A stretch of DNA of 64,000 bases from Flavobacterium flabelliforme (GCF_017948675.1 NZ_JAGFBU010000002.1:186001-250000), one strand, 5' to 3'. Counted from the first letter of the stretch, positions 30,033-39,745 are shown. Numbers and translations are program-made. The notes: generated from the letters alone by a model not told the origin.

Positions 30033-30584
30033 TTACTTTTTCTTTAAAAAGTAGATAACTTGACTGTAATAATCTTCACCATAAAATTTCATGAAATCTC
30101 CATTAGATTTGAGAATAAAGAAAGCAGCACAATTTTCGTGAAGCGTAAATACTTTATTATAGAAAAATCCTGAGTCTAAAATAAAATTTACTTTCTCTTT
30201 ATCAAAGTTATCTTCCATATAAACGAAGAAATCAATAGTATTGTTTTGGGCACTGATTGATTGGGAAATTTTTATTTTATTGTCAATTTGAATTGATTTT
30301 TTTCTTTTATTTATTTCTGGTGAAATACAATTTTCTGCTTTCTGACTGTAATTTATTAATATGTTTTTATCTTGGGGCAAAGTAGTGTTTAATTCCTTTT
30401 CAAATAAAGCTCTAATTTCTTTGTATTGGGTGGCGTCTAATGTTCCTGTGAAAGATTTTACGCTTTCTTTATATTTCTCATTGAATTGGTTGTTCGTCCT
30501 AAGTTTGCTATTTTTTTTAGAAATACAAGAAGTAGATAATAATAACACAAAAAGGCAAAGTAAATTTTTTAGAGAGAGCTTCAT
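30033..30584 (-). CDS. hypothetical lipoprotein
   Basis: The 183-residue protein has a lipoprotein signal with lipobox Cys20 (LLLSTSC). No family was recognised in the rest. It contains a Lys-rich middle segment, FVYMEDNFDKEKVNFILDSG and a C-terminal YYSQVIYFLKKK. It is the last gene in a minus-strand group with the PepSY protein and the TonB receptor. A role in the same uptake process is possible but is only inferred from position. Confidence 0.6.
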   Translation of the reverse strand: MKLSLKNLLCLFVLLLSTSCISKKNSKLRTNNQFNEKYKESVKSFTGTLDATQYKEIRALFEKELNTTLPQDKNILINYSQKAENCISPEINKRKKSIQIDNKIKISQSISAQNNTIDFFVYMEDNFDKEKVNFILDSGFFYNKVFTLHENCAAFFILKSNGDFMKFYGEDYYSQVIYFLKKK

Positions 30585-30650
30585 ATTTCAATGTAGATAA
30601 TTGTTTTCTATTTGTAATTTGGCAAATTATTTTAGCAGTACTTGTTTCTA

Positions 30651-31199
30651 CTAAGATAATAAAAATAAGAATAGTAAGGGAAATAAAACTCCAGCTAAAG
30701 CTAGTTTCCAACCCCGTTCTTTAAAGCTGAATTTTCCGCCTTTAATCATTATAGTTCCAGTTAATGCTATTGCGATTAAACTCAACGCAAAAATATCAGA
30801 ATAATATATCCAAAAATTAGAAGTGCTCTTATGCAATTTCATCGCTTGACTAATAATTGGTGTTTTTATAAAAGTTACCATTTCCCCTTTTCCTGTTTTT
30901 AGGTCAATTTCTAGATCATGATTTTCAAACGAAATTTTCAAACTCCCTTTTTTAATGCTGTGTTTTCGGAGTTTATCATCGATTCCTAATTTTACACCCA
31001 ACGCTTCAGCAAATTTTTCATTTATTTGGTTCTCCTTTGGAAGTTGCACCTGAATCATTTTAGTTTCCGTTGTATATTTTTCCGGATGCCAAGAATCTCT
31101 ATGATTCATCATCAATCCAGAAAAGGCAAAGGAAATTATAAGACCAATATAAAAATAGCCTAAATCTCTATGTAAATTACGGAAGTTTTTCTTTTTCAT
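30651..31199 (-). CDS. PepSY-associated transmembrane protein
   Basis: The 182-residue protein has a helix at about residues 13-30 (LGYFYIGLIISFAFSGLMM), a soluble region of about 90 residues, then two C-terminal helices near 130-150 and 163-181. HRDLGYF, MNHRDSWHPEKY and AMKLHKS place His residues near the membrane boundaries, as in PepSY-TM proteins. Relatives are encoded beside siderophore receptors and are thought to help reduce or release iron. It lies downstream of such a receptor here, so iron use is a reasonable inference. Confidence 0.75.
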   Translation of the reverse strand: MKKKNFRNLHRDLGYFYIGLIISFAFSGLMMNHRDSWHPEKYTTETKMIQVQLPKENQINEKFAEALGVKLGIDDKLRKHSIKKGSLKISFENHDLEIDLKTGKGEMVTFIKTPIISQAMKLHKSTSNFWIYYSDIFALSLIAIALTGTIMIKGGKFSFKERGWKLALAGVLFPLLFLFLLS

Positions 31200-31251
31200 T
31201 TTATGTGTTCGATTTCTATTTGCGAAAATAACTTATTCTGATATAAAAAAT

Positions 31252-31303
31252 AAAAACTTTTTTCTGCAAGATCAATTTGTGACCTTACAGAAAAAAGTTT
31301 TTT
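31252..31303 (-). terminator. long-loop hairpin between TonB receptor and PepSY gene
   Basis: AAAAACTTTTTTCTG (31252-31266) pairs perfectly with its complement at 31288-31302, leaving a 21-base loop. The flank is A-rich on the left, so a minus-strand transcript would gain a U tract. It could end or attenuate the receptor transcript. Confidence 0.5.
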
Positions 31304-31324
31304 ATAATTCTATTTTAAGTTTTC

Positions 31325-33718
31325 TTAAAATTTATATTTTAATGAAGTCATTACTTGACGAGGAGCAATTGGATTTACACTGTAGTTTTCATGCACCGTA
31401 TAATTTAACTCATCTGTAATATTAGATAATTTGCATAAGATTGAAAATTTCCCCCATTGGTAACCAGCAGAAATATCGATTGTTGTGTAACCATCTAAAG
31501 GAATTTCTCTATCAAATATACCATTTGGTTCGCTTGATTTATATTGGTTGTTCCATCCGCCAACACGTTTCCCGATATAATTTGCAGAAGAACCAATTGA
31601 TAATCCTTTTAATATTCCGGAAGGCAATGTGTAAAAGAAACTTAAATTAGCTGTATTTGCAGGTGTTCTTGTCAAACGATCACCTTCAATAGCACTTCCT
31701 TGAAGACCTGAAGTTTTAGTATAACGCATGTCATTGTAGCTGTATCCTGCCATAATGCTTAAACCTTCTGTAGGTCTTGCTGTAATATCTAGTTCAACTC
31801 CTTTACTTTTTGTTGCACCACTTAATACTTTTATAGAGGAATCAGTATTGCTTGATCCGTCTGCTTTAAACTCAGCAGTTTGTGCTAAATTACTGTTCTC
31901 AATTTGGTATAAAGTAACATTTGTACTCAAGAAACCTCTCCAGAAATCTTTCTTAATTCCCAATTCATATTGGTCAATTATAGATGGTTTAATTACTTTT
32001 AGATCTACTGTTGTTCCTGAGTTTGGTGTAAACGAGTTGGAATAACTAGCAAACAACGACATGTCTTTAGTAGGTTGGTATACTAAACCAATTTTTGGAG
32101 TAAAGGCTTGATCAATACGTTTTGCATCTTCCTTTATTACTATAGGAGTTTTAGTTAAATCTTGACTAGTTGCTTGCGCTTCTTGCCATGACCAACGAAT
32201 TCCTGCAAGTACTTTAAATTTTTCAGTAAGAGAAATTAAATCTTGTGCATAGATTCCGAAACGGTTGGTATCTGTTTTTACAATTTTAGTATTTGTCCCT
32301 TCTGGTATTGCTCCGCCTTGATTGAAATTATCAAGGTCAAATATATTTCCACTACCATAAGTATTTGGTGTAAAAGTGTATGTATATCCTTGAGAAAAAG
32401 AATTTTCAAAATCAATTCCAGTAAACAATTGATGCTTTACGCTACCAGTTTGAAAATTACCTTGTACGCTAAATTGTTCTCCAATAATTTGTTCTGAATT
32501 TTTATTTTGACCTAATGGACGACCCCAGTCACCGTTTGCTGCTGGTTGAACACGTTCTGTTCCTTTTGATGTTCTTTCAAAGTTTTGAAATGAACTATTA
32601 AAATTCAATTTCCAATTTTCATTGAACTCATGTTTTACTAATCCAGAAACACTCGCTTGTCTAGTTTGCCCATTAGACCAATCAGCACCTAAGTAAGTAT
32701 TTCTTGGAATATCAACAATAGTTTTTCCAATAATACCTGTTCCAAAATCGGGAGTCCAATTGTCATGTAAATAATCTCCTTGTAATACAATTTCTGTTTT
32801 ATCACTCGCTTTAAAAAGCACAGATGGATTTATATAGTAACGTTCTTTTTTCACCACGTCTCTAAAACTTTCAGAGTTCTCGTAAGAACCGGTAAAACGG
32901 TATGCAATATGTTTGTCTAAAGGACCATAAATATCAATTGATGGCTTATAGAAAGAATTACTTCCAATTTGCATGCTAATTTCACCACCACTTTTAAATG
33001 AAGGTTTTTTGGTAACCATGTTTACGATACCACCTGGAGCAACGTTACCAAATAATAAGGCAGCACTTCCTTTAAGTACTTCCACTCTTTCAAGCGAAGA
33101 AACTTCCGGCATCGAACCGCTATTCAAACGGAATCCATTTTTAAACATATTGTTCGAAGACATATCATATCCTCTAGACCAGAAGGTTTCTGATGCGCCT
33201 CCACGTGCTGAACCAACATAAACACCATTTATATTTTTGATTACATCGCTCAATCGTACCGACTGTTGTTGTTCAATAACATGATGTCCTATAATTTGAA
33301 GACTCTGTGGCAAATCAATTGGTTTAATATTCAAACCAGATAAAACAGTTTCTTTTTTCTTATTTGGGGTTTGTTTAATTCTAATTACCAATTCTTTTAA
33401 AGCGGTAATTTCTTCGATTAATTTAAACTCCACAAAATTAGTTTGATTTGGTAAAACTTTAATCTCTTTAGATTGTCTCTTCATTCCGATACCATCTAAT
33501 GTAATAGTATGGCTTCCTATTGGAAAATTTTTGAAACTAAACTCACCATTATCATTAGTTTCAGTAGTTTTTGCTTCTTTGCCTAATTTAATAGCAATTC
33601 CTTTTAGCGGAAATCCATCGGCAGAAAGTATTCTACCTTCGATAATTCCGGTTTCTTGTGCTTGTATGTAAAATGATGTTAATAATAAGATGAAAAGGAC
33701 TTTAATTTGATTGCTCAT
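31325..33718 (-). CDS. TonB-dependent siderophore-type receptor
   Basis: The 797-residue protein has a signal peptide (LLLTSFYIQA/QET). A carboxypeptidase-regulatory-like domain covers about residues 24-110 (GIIEGRILSADGFPLKG). The plug covers about 120-260 (LPQSLQIIGHHVIEQ, VEVLKGSAALLFGNVAPGGIVNMVTKKP). A large barrel follows, ending SLKYKF. The plug sequence places it with ferrichrome/catecholate siderophore receptors of the FhuA/FpvA type; the ligand is unknown. It uses TonB energy to import its cargo across the outer membrane. A near-consensus promoter and an inverted repeat lie upstream. The PepSY gene follows. Confidence 0.92.
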   Translation of the reverse strand: MSNQIKVLFILLLTSFYIQAQETGIIEGRILSADGFPLKGIAIKLGKEAKTTETNDNGEFSFKNFPIGSHTITLDGIGMKRQSKEIKVLPNQTNFVEFKLIEEITALKELVIRIKQTPNKKKETVLSGLNIKPIDLPQSLQIIGHHVIEQQQSVRLSDVIKNINGVYVGSARGGASETFWSRGYDMSSNNMFKNGFRLNSGSMPEVSSLERVEVLKGSAALLFGNVAPGGIVNMVTKKPSFKSGGEISMQIGSNSFYKPSIDIYGPLDKHIAYRFTGSYENSESFRDVVKKERYYINPSVLFKASDKTEIVLQGDYLHDNWTPDFGTGIIGKTIVDIPRNTYLGADWSNGQTRQASVSGLVKHEFNENWKLNFNSSFQNFERTSKGTERVQPAANGDWGRPLGQNKNSEQIIGEQFSVQGNFQTGSVKHQLFTGIDFENSFSQGYTYTFTPNTYGSGNIFDLDNFNQGGAIPEGTNTKIVKTDTNRFGIYAQDLISLTEKFKVLAGIRWSWQEAQATSQDLTKTPIVIKEDAKRIDQAFTPKIGLVYQPTKDMSLFASYSNSFTPNSGTTVDLKVIKPSIIDQYELGIKKDFWRGFLSTNVTLYQIENSNLAQTAEFKADGSSNTDSSIKVLSGATKSKGVELDITARPTEGLSIMAGYSYNDMRYTKTSGLQGSAIEGDRLTRTPANTANLSFFYTLPSGILKGLSIGSSANYIGKRVGGWNNQYKSSEPNGIFDREIPLDGYTTIDISAGYQWGKFSILCKLSNITDELNYTVHENYSVNPIAPRQVMTSLKYKF

Positions 33719-33752
33719 GATTCTTTATTTGGAATAATTAAAAATAACGATG

Positions 33753-33783
33753 CAAATATAAAACCTCATTTTGAATCCACAAA
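33753..33783 (-). promoter_or_regulatory. promoter of the TonB receptor
   Basis: On the minus strand TTTG (33783-33780) and an exact TATATTTG (33760-33753) are 19 bases apart, the best promoter match in the window. The ATG follows about 34 bases downstream. Confidence 0.72.
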
Positions 33784-33800
33784 GCTTATTTAGATTAAAT

Positions 33801-33822
33801 ATCAATAATAAATCTTATTGAT
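33801..33822. promoter_or_regulatory. inverted repeat upstream of the TonB receptor promoter
   Basis: ATCAATAA (33801-33808) and TTATTGAT (33815-33822) are perfect inverted 8-mers with a 6-base spacer. They lie 17 bases beyond the -33 element. The layout suits a dimeric regulator, but the sequence does not resemble a Fur box that I can name. Confidence 0.4.
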
Positions 33823-33964
33823 TGTTAATTATATGAAAATCAGTGTTTTGTTTTAAATATTTAACATTTGTAGAGATTATTAAAGGTCTTTATTAACTTC
33901 AATTCACTCTAATAATCTGAGAAGTATAAAAATTTATAGGAGCATAAAACTTACTTGGAGTCAG

Positions 33965-36295
33965 TTATTTAGCACTATTTTTTAGGATTGTATGAACAAT
34001 TTCTTTTGTAGGTTTTTGATCTTTTAGTTTTGACCTGACTTCATCAAAAGTTACTTTAAAATCGCATCCCAACTTATATTGGCTACAGCCATAAGCAGTT
34101 TTGCCTTTTAAAATACTTCCTTTTGCACACTTTGGACAAATCAATACATCCGAAGCAGATTTGGATTGATCTGCTGGACTAGAAGCAATTGTTTTTTTAG
34201 GTTCTAATTTAATTTGGAAGTTTTCATCAAAACGGAGTAAACCCTCAACAACTCCAGTTTCAGTTTTAAAGTCTTTTAAATTTACTGTAGCCCCTTTTTG
34301 AATCAATCTTAAATATTGATTCTCGGAGATTTTTTTATCAGCAAATATATAAGGTAGCACAAACGTACATCCCGATTTATAGTTGCTGCAACCGTAAGCT
34401 GATTTTCCTTTTATAAGAGAACCGTTTTTACATTTCGGACAAATTTCTGCCAAAATTCCTGCCGCTTTCTTTTTCTCTGCTTTGACGACTTCTTTCTGAG
34501 GAGCTTGTGCGTGAGAAATATTGGCGTGTCGCTTTTCACTACGCACTTCATCGACCAAGACTTCAATCATGCGTTTCATATTATTGATAAAAGAACCAGC
34601 GCTATAGTTTCCTTTCTCTATATCTTTTAATTGCTTTTCCCAAGAACCCGTAAGTTCAGCCGATTTGACTAATTCATTCTGAATCGTATCAATCAATTGA
34701 ATACCAGTAGGTGTTGGCAATACTTGTTTTTTATTACGAATAATGTATTGTCTCCTAAAAAGAGTTTCTATAATATTAGCTCGCGTTGATGGACGTCCGA
34801 TACCGTTTTCTTTCATCAATTCGCGTAAATCTTCATCATCCACTTGTTTTCCGGCTGTTTCCATGGCGCGAAGTAAAGTAGCTTCTGTAAACTGATTGGG
34901 TGGTTTTGTTTCCTTTTCTAAAAAGGAAGGTTGGTGCGGGCCTTTTTCGCCCACAATAAAACTAGGAAGTATATCAGCCTCTTTTTCCTTTGAGTTAGTA
35001 CTGAGCGGAGTCGAAGTATCAAAAACAACACGAAATCCTTTTTTTAAGATCTCTTTTCCAGTGGTTTTAAAAGTTACATCGGCTGCTTTTCCCAAAACGG
35101 TGGTATTGGCTACCAAACAATCATCATAAAAAACGGCAATAAAACGTCTTGTAATAATATCATAAACCTGTTGCTGATTGTATTGCAACTTATTTTGAAC
35201 TCCTGTTGGAATAATTGCGTGGTGATCTGTTACTTTTTTGTCATTAAAAACCTTAGGTGATTTTTTAATTTTTTTTCCTAATAATGGTTGTGTCAATTCG
35301 CCATAATTAGTTAAATTCTGTAAAATACCAGACACTTTCGGATAAATATCGCTTGGTAAAAAAGTGGTGTCTACTCTAGGATACGTAACTACTTTTTGTT
35401 CATATAAGGTTTGTACAATTTTTAAAGTTTCATCTGCTGTAAACCCAAATTTGGTATTGCAATAGACCTGTAATCCAGTTAAATCAAATAACTTAGGAGC
35501 AAACTCATTTCCGTTCTTTTTTTCGACAGCAATAATTTCAAAATCACTTTCCTTGACTTTATTGGCTAAAAGTTCCCCGTCTTCTTTGTTTGTAAAACGA
35601 CCTTCTTCATAACTAAAAAGTGTTTCTCTATATAAAGTTTGTAATTCCCAGTAGGGTTGTGGTTTAAAATTTTCAATTTCCTTAAACCGATCTACTACCA
35701 TGGCTAATGTTGGCGTTTGTACGCGACCAATAGATAAAACTTGTTTGTAACCACCATGTTTTACGGTGTACAAACGCGTCGCATTCATACCCAGCAACCA
35801 ATCGCCAATGGCTCTAGAAAATCCAGCATAATATAAATTATCGTATAAAGCAGATGGCTTTAAGTTTTGAAAACCTTCTTTAATGGCTTCGGTTGTCAAG
35901 GATGAAATCCACAAGCGTTGCACTTCGCCTTTGTATTGCGCTTCATTCATCACCCAGCGCTGTATGAGTTCTCCTTCTTGTCCAGCATCACCGCAGTTGA
36001 TAACTAATGTGGCTTTGTCAAATAAAGATTTTATAATTTTAAACTGCTTTTGAATTCCAGAGTTTTCTACTACTTTGGTCTCAAATTTTTCAGGTAGCAT
36101 GGGCAAATTATTCAAATCCCAACTTTTCCAATGTGGTTTATAATCGTTGGGTTCTTTTAAGGTGCATAAATGTCCAAAAGTGTAGGTCACCGCATAACCA
36201 TTCCCTTCATAATAGCCATCGTGTTTGGTATTGGCACCTAATACAGATGCTATTTCTCTTGCTACACTTGGTTTTTCGGCAATACAGACCTTCAT
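33965..36295 (-). CDS. topB: DNA topoisomerase III
   Basis: The 776-residue type IA topoisomerase starts MKVCIAEKPSVA (TOPRIM Glu). The acidic TOPRIM motif reads NCGDAGQEGELIQRW. The QVLSIGRVQTPTLA block follows, and the active-site Tyr lies in TYPRVDTTFLPS near residue 305. The C-terminus holds two copies of a Cys4-type module, CPKCKNGSLIKGKSAYGCSN and CPKCAKGSILKGKTAYGCSQ, each about 45 residues. The enzyme passes and decatenates single strands in the cytoplasm. A GC-rich 18-base sequence of dispersed-repeat type is read in frame near residue 427. Confidence 0.94.
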   Translation of the reverse strand: MKVCIAEKPSVAREIASVLGANTKHDGYYEGNGYAVTYTFGHLCTLKEPNDYKPHWKSWDLNNLPMLPEKFETKVVENSGIQKQFKIIKSLFDKATLVINCGDAGQEGELIQRWVMNEAQYKGEVQRLWISSLTTEAIKEGFQNLKPSALYDNLYYAGFSRAIGDWLLGMNATRLYTVKHGGYKQVLSIGRVQTPTLAMVVDRFKEIENFKPQPYWELQTLYRETLFSYEEGRFTNKEDGELLANKVKESDFEIIAVEKKNGNEFAPKLFDLTGLQVYCNTKFGFTADETLKIVQTLYEQKVVTYPRVDTTFLPSDIYPKVSGILQNLTNYGELTQPLLGKKIKKSPKVFNDKKVTDHHAIIPTGVQNKLQYNQQQVYDIITRRFIAVFYDDCLVANTTVLGKAADVTFKTTGKEILKKGFRVVFDTSTPLSTNSKEKEADILPSFIVGEKGPHQPSFLEKETKPPNQFTEATLLRAMETAGKQVDDEDLRELMKENGIGRPSTRANIIETLFRRQYIIRNKKQVLPTPTGIQLIDTIQNELVKSAELTGSWEKQLKDIEKGNYSAGSFINNMKRMIEVLVDEVRSEKRHANISHAQAPQKEVVKAEKKKAAGILAEICPKCKNGSLIKGKSAYGCSNYKSGCTFVLPYIFADKKISENQYLRLIQKGATVNLKDFKTETGVVEGLLRFDENFQIKLEPKKTIASSPADQSKSASDVLICPKCAKGSILKGKTAYGCSQYKLGCDFKVTFDEVRSKLKDQKPTKEIVHTILKNSAK
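35000..35017. repeat. GC-rich dispersed-repeat-like 18-mer inside topB
   Basis: ACTGAGCGGAGTCGAAGT stands out from the AT-rich surroundings and matches, from memory, a short sequence dispersed in many bacterial genomes. On the coding strand it encodes part of DTSTPLST in a loop between conserved topoisomerase blocks, without breaking the frame. Confidence 0.5.
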
Positions 36296-36811
36296 TTGAT
36301 ACTAATTATTTGAAGCCGCAAATTAGGAATTTAGAACTTGGTATCGAAATGAAATTTTAGAGAGTTATACACGAATTAATGATTGCTAGGAACGCGCTTC
36401 ATCACATTTGCTATATCGGTTCTGATAATTTGCTGGGTTTACTTTTGTTAGCCACATCGCTCTATTTCTGGTAATGAATTGGATTGTGTATTTATGTTGT
36501 TTGCCCAGCGTTTGTAGCAAATTTTGGGGTATTCAAGCAGCAGGATTACAATATTTTATCTAAAATATAGATTTTTAGTTTGTAACTAAAAAAAGCTACA
36601 AGAAATATTTTCTTGTAGCTTTTTTGTTTTAGTGTAGTTTATTATTGTTTTCACGCATTGCAAATCCTCTTATTGTGGGATATCAAAACACCATTATGTG
36701 ATAGCGTTACATTTTTAAAACTCATCTTTCTAGTTTTTAATTTGAAATAATTATTAAATTGAAAAAAGAAGGGATTGAGTAATTACAAATCCGTTTTTGG
36801 AGTCTATTTTT
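36296..36811. other. gene-free stretch with a less AT-rich island
   Basis: No good gene. Positions about 36385-36540 are visibly less AT-rich than the flanks and contain alternative inverted pairs (AATTTGCT 36427-36434 with AGCAAATT 36516-36523; GCTGGG 36432-36437 with CCCAGC 36504-36509). Short peptide frames on the minus strand are all interrupted by stops. It could be a decayed interspersed repeat or an RNA; neither is proven. Confidence 0.4.
36590..36630. terminator. bidirectional intrinsic terminator
   Basis: A perfect 15-bp stem (36590-36604 with 36610-36624) has a 5-base loop with A and T runs on the two sides. It lies about 190 bases past the oleate hydratase stop and may also end anything transcribed rightward from the 36.4 kb island. 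Confidence 0.8.
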
Positions 36812-38752
36812 TTAAACTTTTAATTCTTTCATCCAATCTTGAAATTTGTTTAATTGTTCTGCGAAAAAAGATTCGTGTTCTTCTTTTTCTTCATCGGTAT
36901 TCACCAAAATATGTTCGTAATAAGTTCCTTTTAACACTCTTCTTAGGATTCCTTCTCCGAAAATAGGTTCGTAATCATTTAACGATTGAGTTGCTTTTAA
37001 TATTTGTCGGATATCATATTGTAGTGGATTGATATCAGGAACTTGTTTGTTTAAATTCAATAATTTATAAACCGCTATTCTTGCTGTTCTTACCGAACTT
37101 TCCATCGTGAAAACAATATCGTTGTTTGTTTCTACAAATTGTCCTACTAAACCTAAATTGCTACAACCTTCGGGAACAACTCTTGGACGATCACCTTGGG
37201 CTCTTGGCATAAACATAGAGGTAATGTACGGTAAATAAGAAGATCTAACAATTGTGTTTTCTACTACGTTATCTAGCTGATTTATAATTCCTAAATGATA
37301 AGATAGCTCCGCTAAAATTTCATCTCCTGTGCACTGTGGCATTGTTTTTTTAATGTAATTACCTTCCTTATCCATAAACAAAGAATATACCCAAACTACT
37401 AAAATATCATCGGGTTGCGTAGGAAAATGAGGCTGTCTGTTGCAAGTAAAACTCATTAACCAATTAGAATCTGTAATGGTGATAATTCCGCCACTTGCTG
37501 TTTTTCCTGAGTAGGGATCGTTAACGCAAAGTTCTTTTAATTTCTCTGTAAAAGCGGATGGTTTGCAAGTTAATGTTGCAGATTCCCAACCAGATTTTTC
37601 AATATTGGAACAGAATTTTTCTGGTTTACCGAATACTGGAGATTTTGCAGCTAAATTTTTCCAAAGTTTCCAGCCGCCACTTTGTCCGCTAGTGCTGTTG
37701 TCAATTGCAATTACGGGTGCTGTTTTGTTATCACCATAAAAAGTGTCTTCTGTCATAGAACCTGTGGTTACAATCACATAATCTTTTTTGCCTACTGGGA
37801 TCTTTACTTCATTACCATCTCTTTCAGCAATAATTCCTTCCACTACTTTTCCTTCTGTATCAATATGAATATCTAAGTCTTTTACTAATGTATTCAACTC
37901 AATTTTAACTCCTTTTCCTTCAAGAAATTTTCTCAATGGCGTTATGTAGGTGTCGTATTGGTTATACTTTGGAAAAACCAGGCAAGAGAAATCTTTCATA
38001 CCATCTATAGCATGTAAAAAGCGATGCATGTAAAGCTTACATTCTAACAAACTATGCCAGTTCTCAAAGGCAAACATAGTACGCCAAAAAAACCAAAAAT
38101 TACTATTTAAAAACGATTCGCTAAAATAATCTTGAATAGTTAAATCATCCAATTCTTCTTTTTTCTTCATCAATAACTTGACGATTGCCAATTGGTCTTT
38201 TTTTTCTAAACCAAACTTGCTAAAATCTTTTATTTGTCCTTGATTATGAATTAAACGGGCTTTTGAATAATTAGGATCGTTATCGTTCACTAATCGATAT
38301 TCGTCTAAAACACTGTAAGGTTCTGGCAATTCTAGAGCAGGAATATCTTGAAAAATATCCCACAGATTTTCATAGGTCATATCCATTTCACGTCCACCAC
38401 GTATAATATATCCATCTTTGGCATTTCCAGCACCATCCATAGAGCCACCGTCAACAGACAATTGGTCTAGGAAAACAATATTTTCCCCAGGAATACGTCC
38501 ATCGCGGATAAAATAATAAGCTGCAGACATTCCTGCAATTCCACTTCCCACAATATATACTTTGCTTTTGTCGAAAGATGCGGAGGGAATGCCTTTGTTT
38601 CGTTGGTAATTTCCGATTTGATCAGAAAAAGGCATCGTTTTTTGTTGGCTGTTCACTTGTACTTCTTTACTGGAATCGGGTTCGTGGTTTACTTTCCCAA
38701 ATTGTTCTGAAGCATTTAGTATTTTATCAAATTTTGAAGTATTTGGTTTCAT
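36812..38752 (-). CDS. ohyA: oleate hydratase
   Basis: The 646-residue length equals, as I recall, that of the characterised Elizabethkingia enzyme. The FAD-binding motif is [16 protein letters not shown] near residue 67. [11 protein letters not shown] and [14 protein letters not shown] carry the flexible loop and catalytic acid region, followed by [16 protein letters not shown] and [11 protein letters not shown]. The enzyme adds water to the cis-9 double bond of oleic acid to give 10-hydroxystearate; known homologues detoxify unsaturated fatty acids. An AraC-type regulator lies 90 bases upstream on the same strand and is a likely local regulator. Confidence 0.94.
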   Translation of the reverse strand: MKPNTSKFDKILNASEQFGKVNHEPDSSKEVQVNSQQKTMPFSDQIGNYQRNKGIPSASFDKSKVYIVGSGIAGMSAAYYFIRDGRIPGENIVFLDQLSVDGGSMDGAGNAKDGYIIRGGREMDMTYENLWDIFQDIPALELPEPYSVLDEYRLVNDNDPNYSKARLIHNQGQIKDFSKFGLEKKDQLAIVKLLMKKKEELDDLTIQDYFSESFLNSNFWFFWRTMFAFENWHSLLECKLYMHRFLHAIDGMKDFSCLVFPKYNQYDTYITPLRKFLEGKGVKIELNTLVKDLDIHIDTEGKVVEGIIAERDGNEVKIPVGKKDYVIVTTGSMTEDTFYGDNKTAPVIAIDNSTSGQSGGWKLWKNLAAKSPVFGKPEKFCSNIEKSGWESATLTCKPSAFTEKLKELCVNDPYSGKTASGGIITITDSNWLMSFTCNRQPHFPTQPDDILVVWVYSLFMDKEGNYIKKTMPQCTGDEILAELSYHLGIINQLDNVVENTIVRSSYLPYITSMFMPRAQGDRPRVVPEGCSNLGLVGQFVETNNDIVFTMESSVRTARIAVYKLLNLNKQVPDINPLQYDIRQILKATQSLNDYEPIFGEGILRRVLKGTYYEHILVNTDEEKEEHESFFAEQLNKFQDWMKELKV

Positions 38753-38779
38753 GTTCTTTAATTTTTTTATTGATTAGAA

Positions 38780-38787
38780 CAAATTTA
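38780..38787 (-). promoter_or_regulatory. -7 element before oleate hydratase (TAAATTTG)
   Basis: Exact TAnnTTTG match on the minus strand, 27 bases before the ATG. The nearest TTTG upstream is 28 bases away, which is too far, so promoter use is tentative. It would allow the gene to be expressed apart from the AraC gene. Confidence 0.4.
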
Positions 38788-38842
38788 CCGTTATGTTTAA
38801 ATTAACTTATATCCCCAAATTCATCATATCTAACCTTAAATT

Positions 38843-39745
38843 CTAAACGTCTTCTCGGATTCTATATTCAGAAGGCGAAATGGTAGTATACCTTTTAAAG
38901 AATCGTCCGAAAGCAGAATTGGAATTAAACTGAAGACGGTAAGCAATTTCTGAGACCGTGAGTTCTGGTGTGCTTAATAAAACAAAAGCCTCTTTTAATA
39001 AAGCTTCATCTATAATTTGATGTGGTGTTTTCCCAGTTGCTTTTTTTGACAAAACAATCAAGTGTTTGTTGCTGATGAATAATTGATTGGCATAAAAGTC
39101 AACTTCTTTATGTTTACTACTATTTTCATTTACTAATGTCATAAATTTATAAAACAAACTGTTGTTTAAGGGATGATTTTCCGTAGATTGAGTTTTATAT
39201 TGATCTATAATATGGGCGGCTTCCAATAACAGATTTACAATGATTGTGCGTATAATATCCTCTACAAATTTTCCGTTCCTTTTAGACTGTTCCTTTAAGT
39301 AATTAAGAATATTATGCAATTTTTCGGCTTCTACTTCATTCGAATTAATTACACTGTAATAGGAGTGTTGGAACAGTGATAGTTTTTCTATAAAAAATGG
39401 ATTAGCCATATTTTTAAGTAAAAAATTATTTTCGAAAAACAGTAATTTAATTTCAAGATCTATACTTACAGCTTTAAAACGAACTATGGTTGATGGGGCA
39501 GAAATGAAAAAACTATTTTTTGTTATCGTATAGAGTTTATTATTTATTTCGATAGTGATTTCTCCATTGATACAGATACAAATGGAATAAAAATCCATCC
39601 GAAAGCTTTTGTCAGGAAATTCAAAAATGGTGTTACCAGAAGATACATAATAGGGTTGGTGACAATCAACTCCATAAAATAAAAGAGTATCGCGTAAGTT
39701 TTCGTAATTTTTCAATTTGATTTCATTTTTGAATCTGCGGCGCAA
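38843..39745 (-). CDS. AraC family transcriptional regulator
   Basis: The protein is about 300 residues: an N-terminal sensing domain (cupin-like strands such as GEITIEINNKLYTITKNSFF) and a C-terminal AraC HTH pair (about residues 215-298). The second helix-turn-helix region reads LTVSEIAYRLQFNSNSAFGRFFKRYTT, split here as LTVSEIAYRLQF plus SAFGRFFKRYTTISPSEYR. No ATG is available: the frame opens right after a stop with TTG at 39745, and another TTG lies at 39715. It is adjacent to and codirectional with oleate hydratase. Direct repeats nested in an inverted repeat lie at its start, suggesting self-regulation. Confidence 0.85.
   Translation of the reverse strand: MRRRFKNEIKLKNYENLRDTLLFYGVDCHQPYYVSSGNTIFEFPDKSFRMDFYSICICINGEITIEINNKLYTITKNSFFISAPSTIVRFKAVSIDLEIKLLFFENNFLLKNMANPFFIEKLSLFQHSYYSVINSNEVEAEKLHNILNYLKEQSKRNGKFVEDIIRTIIVNLLLEAAHIIDQYKTQSTENHPLNNSLFYKFMTLVNENSSKHKEVDFYANQLFISNKHLIVLSKKATGKTPHQIIDEALLKEAFVLLSTPELTVSEIAYRLQFNSNSAFGRFFKRYTTISPSEYRIREDV

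Noticed and set aside
36385-36540. Integron attC site
   Set aside because: No matched pair of core sites with the consensus and no integrase in the window; kept only as an unexplained island.
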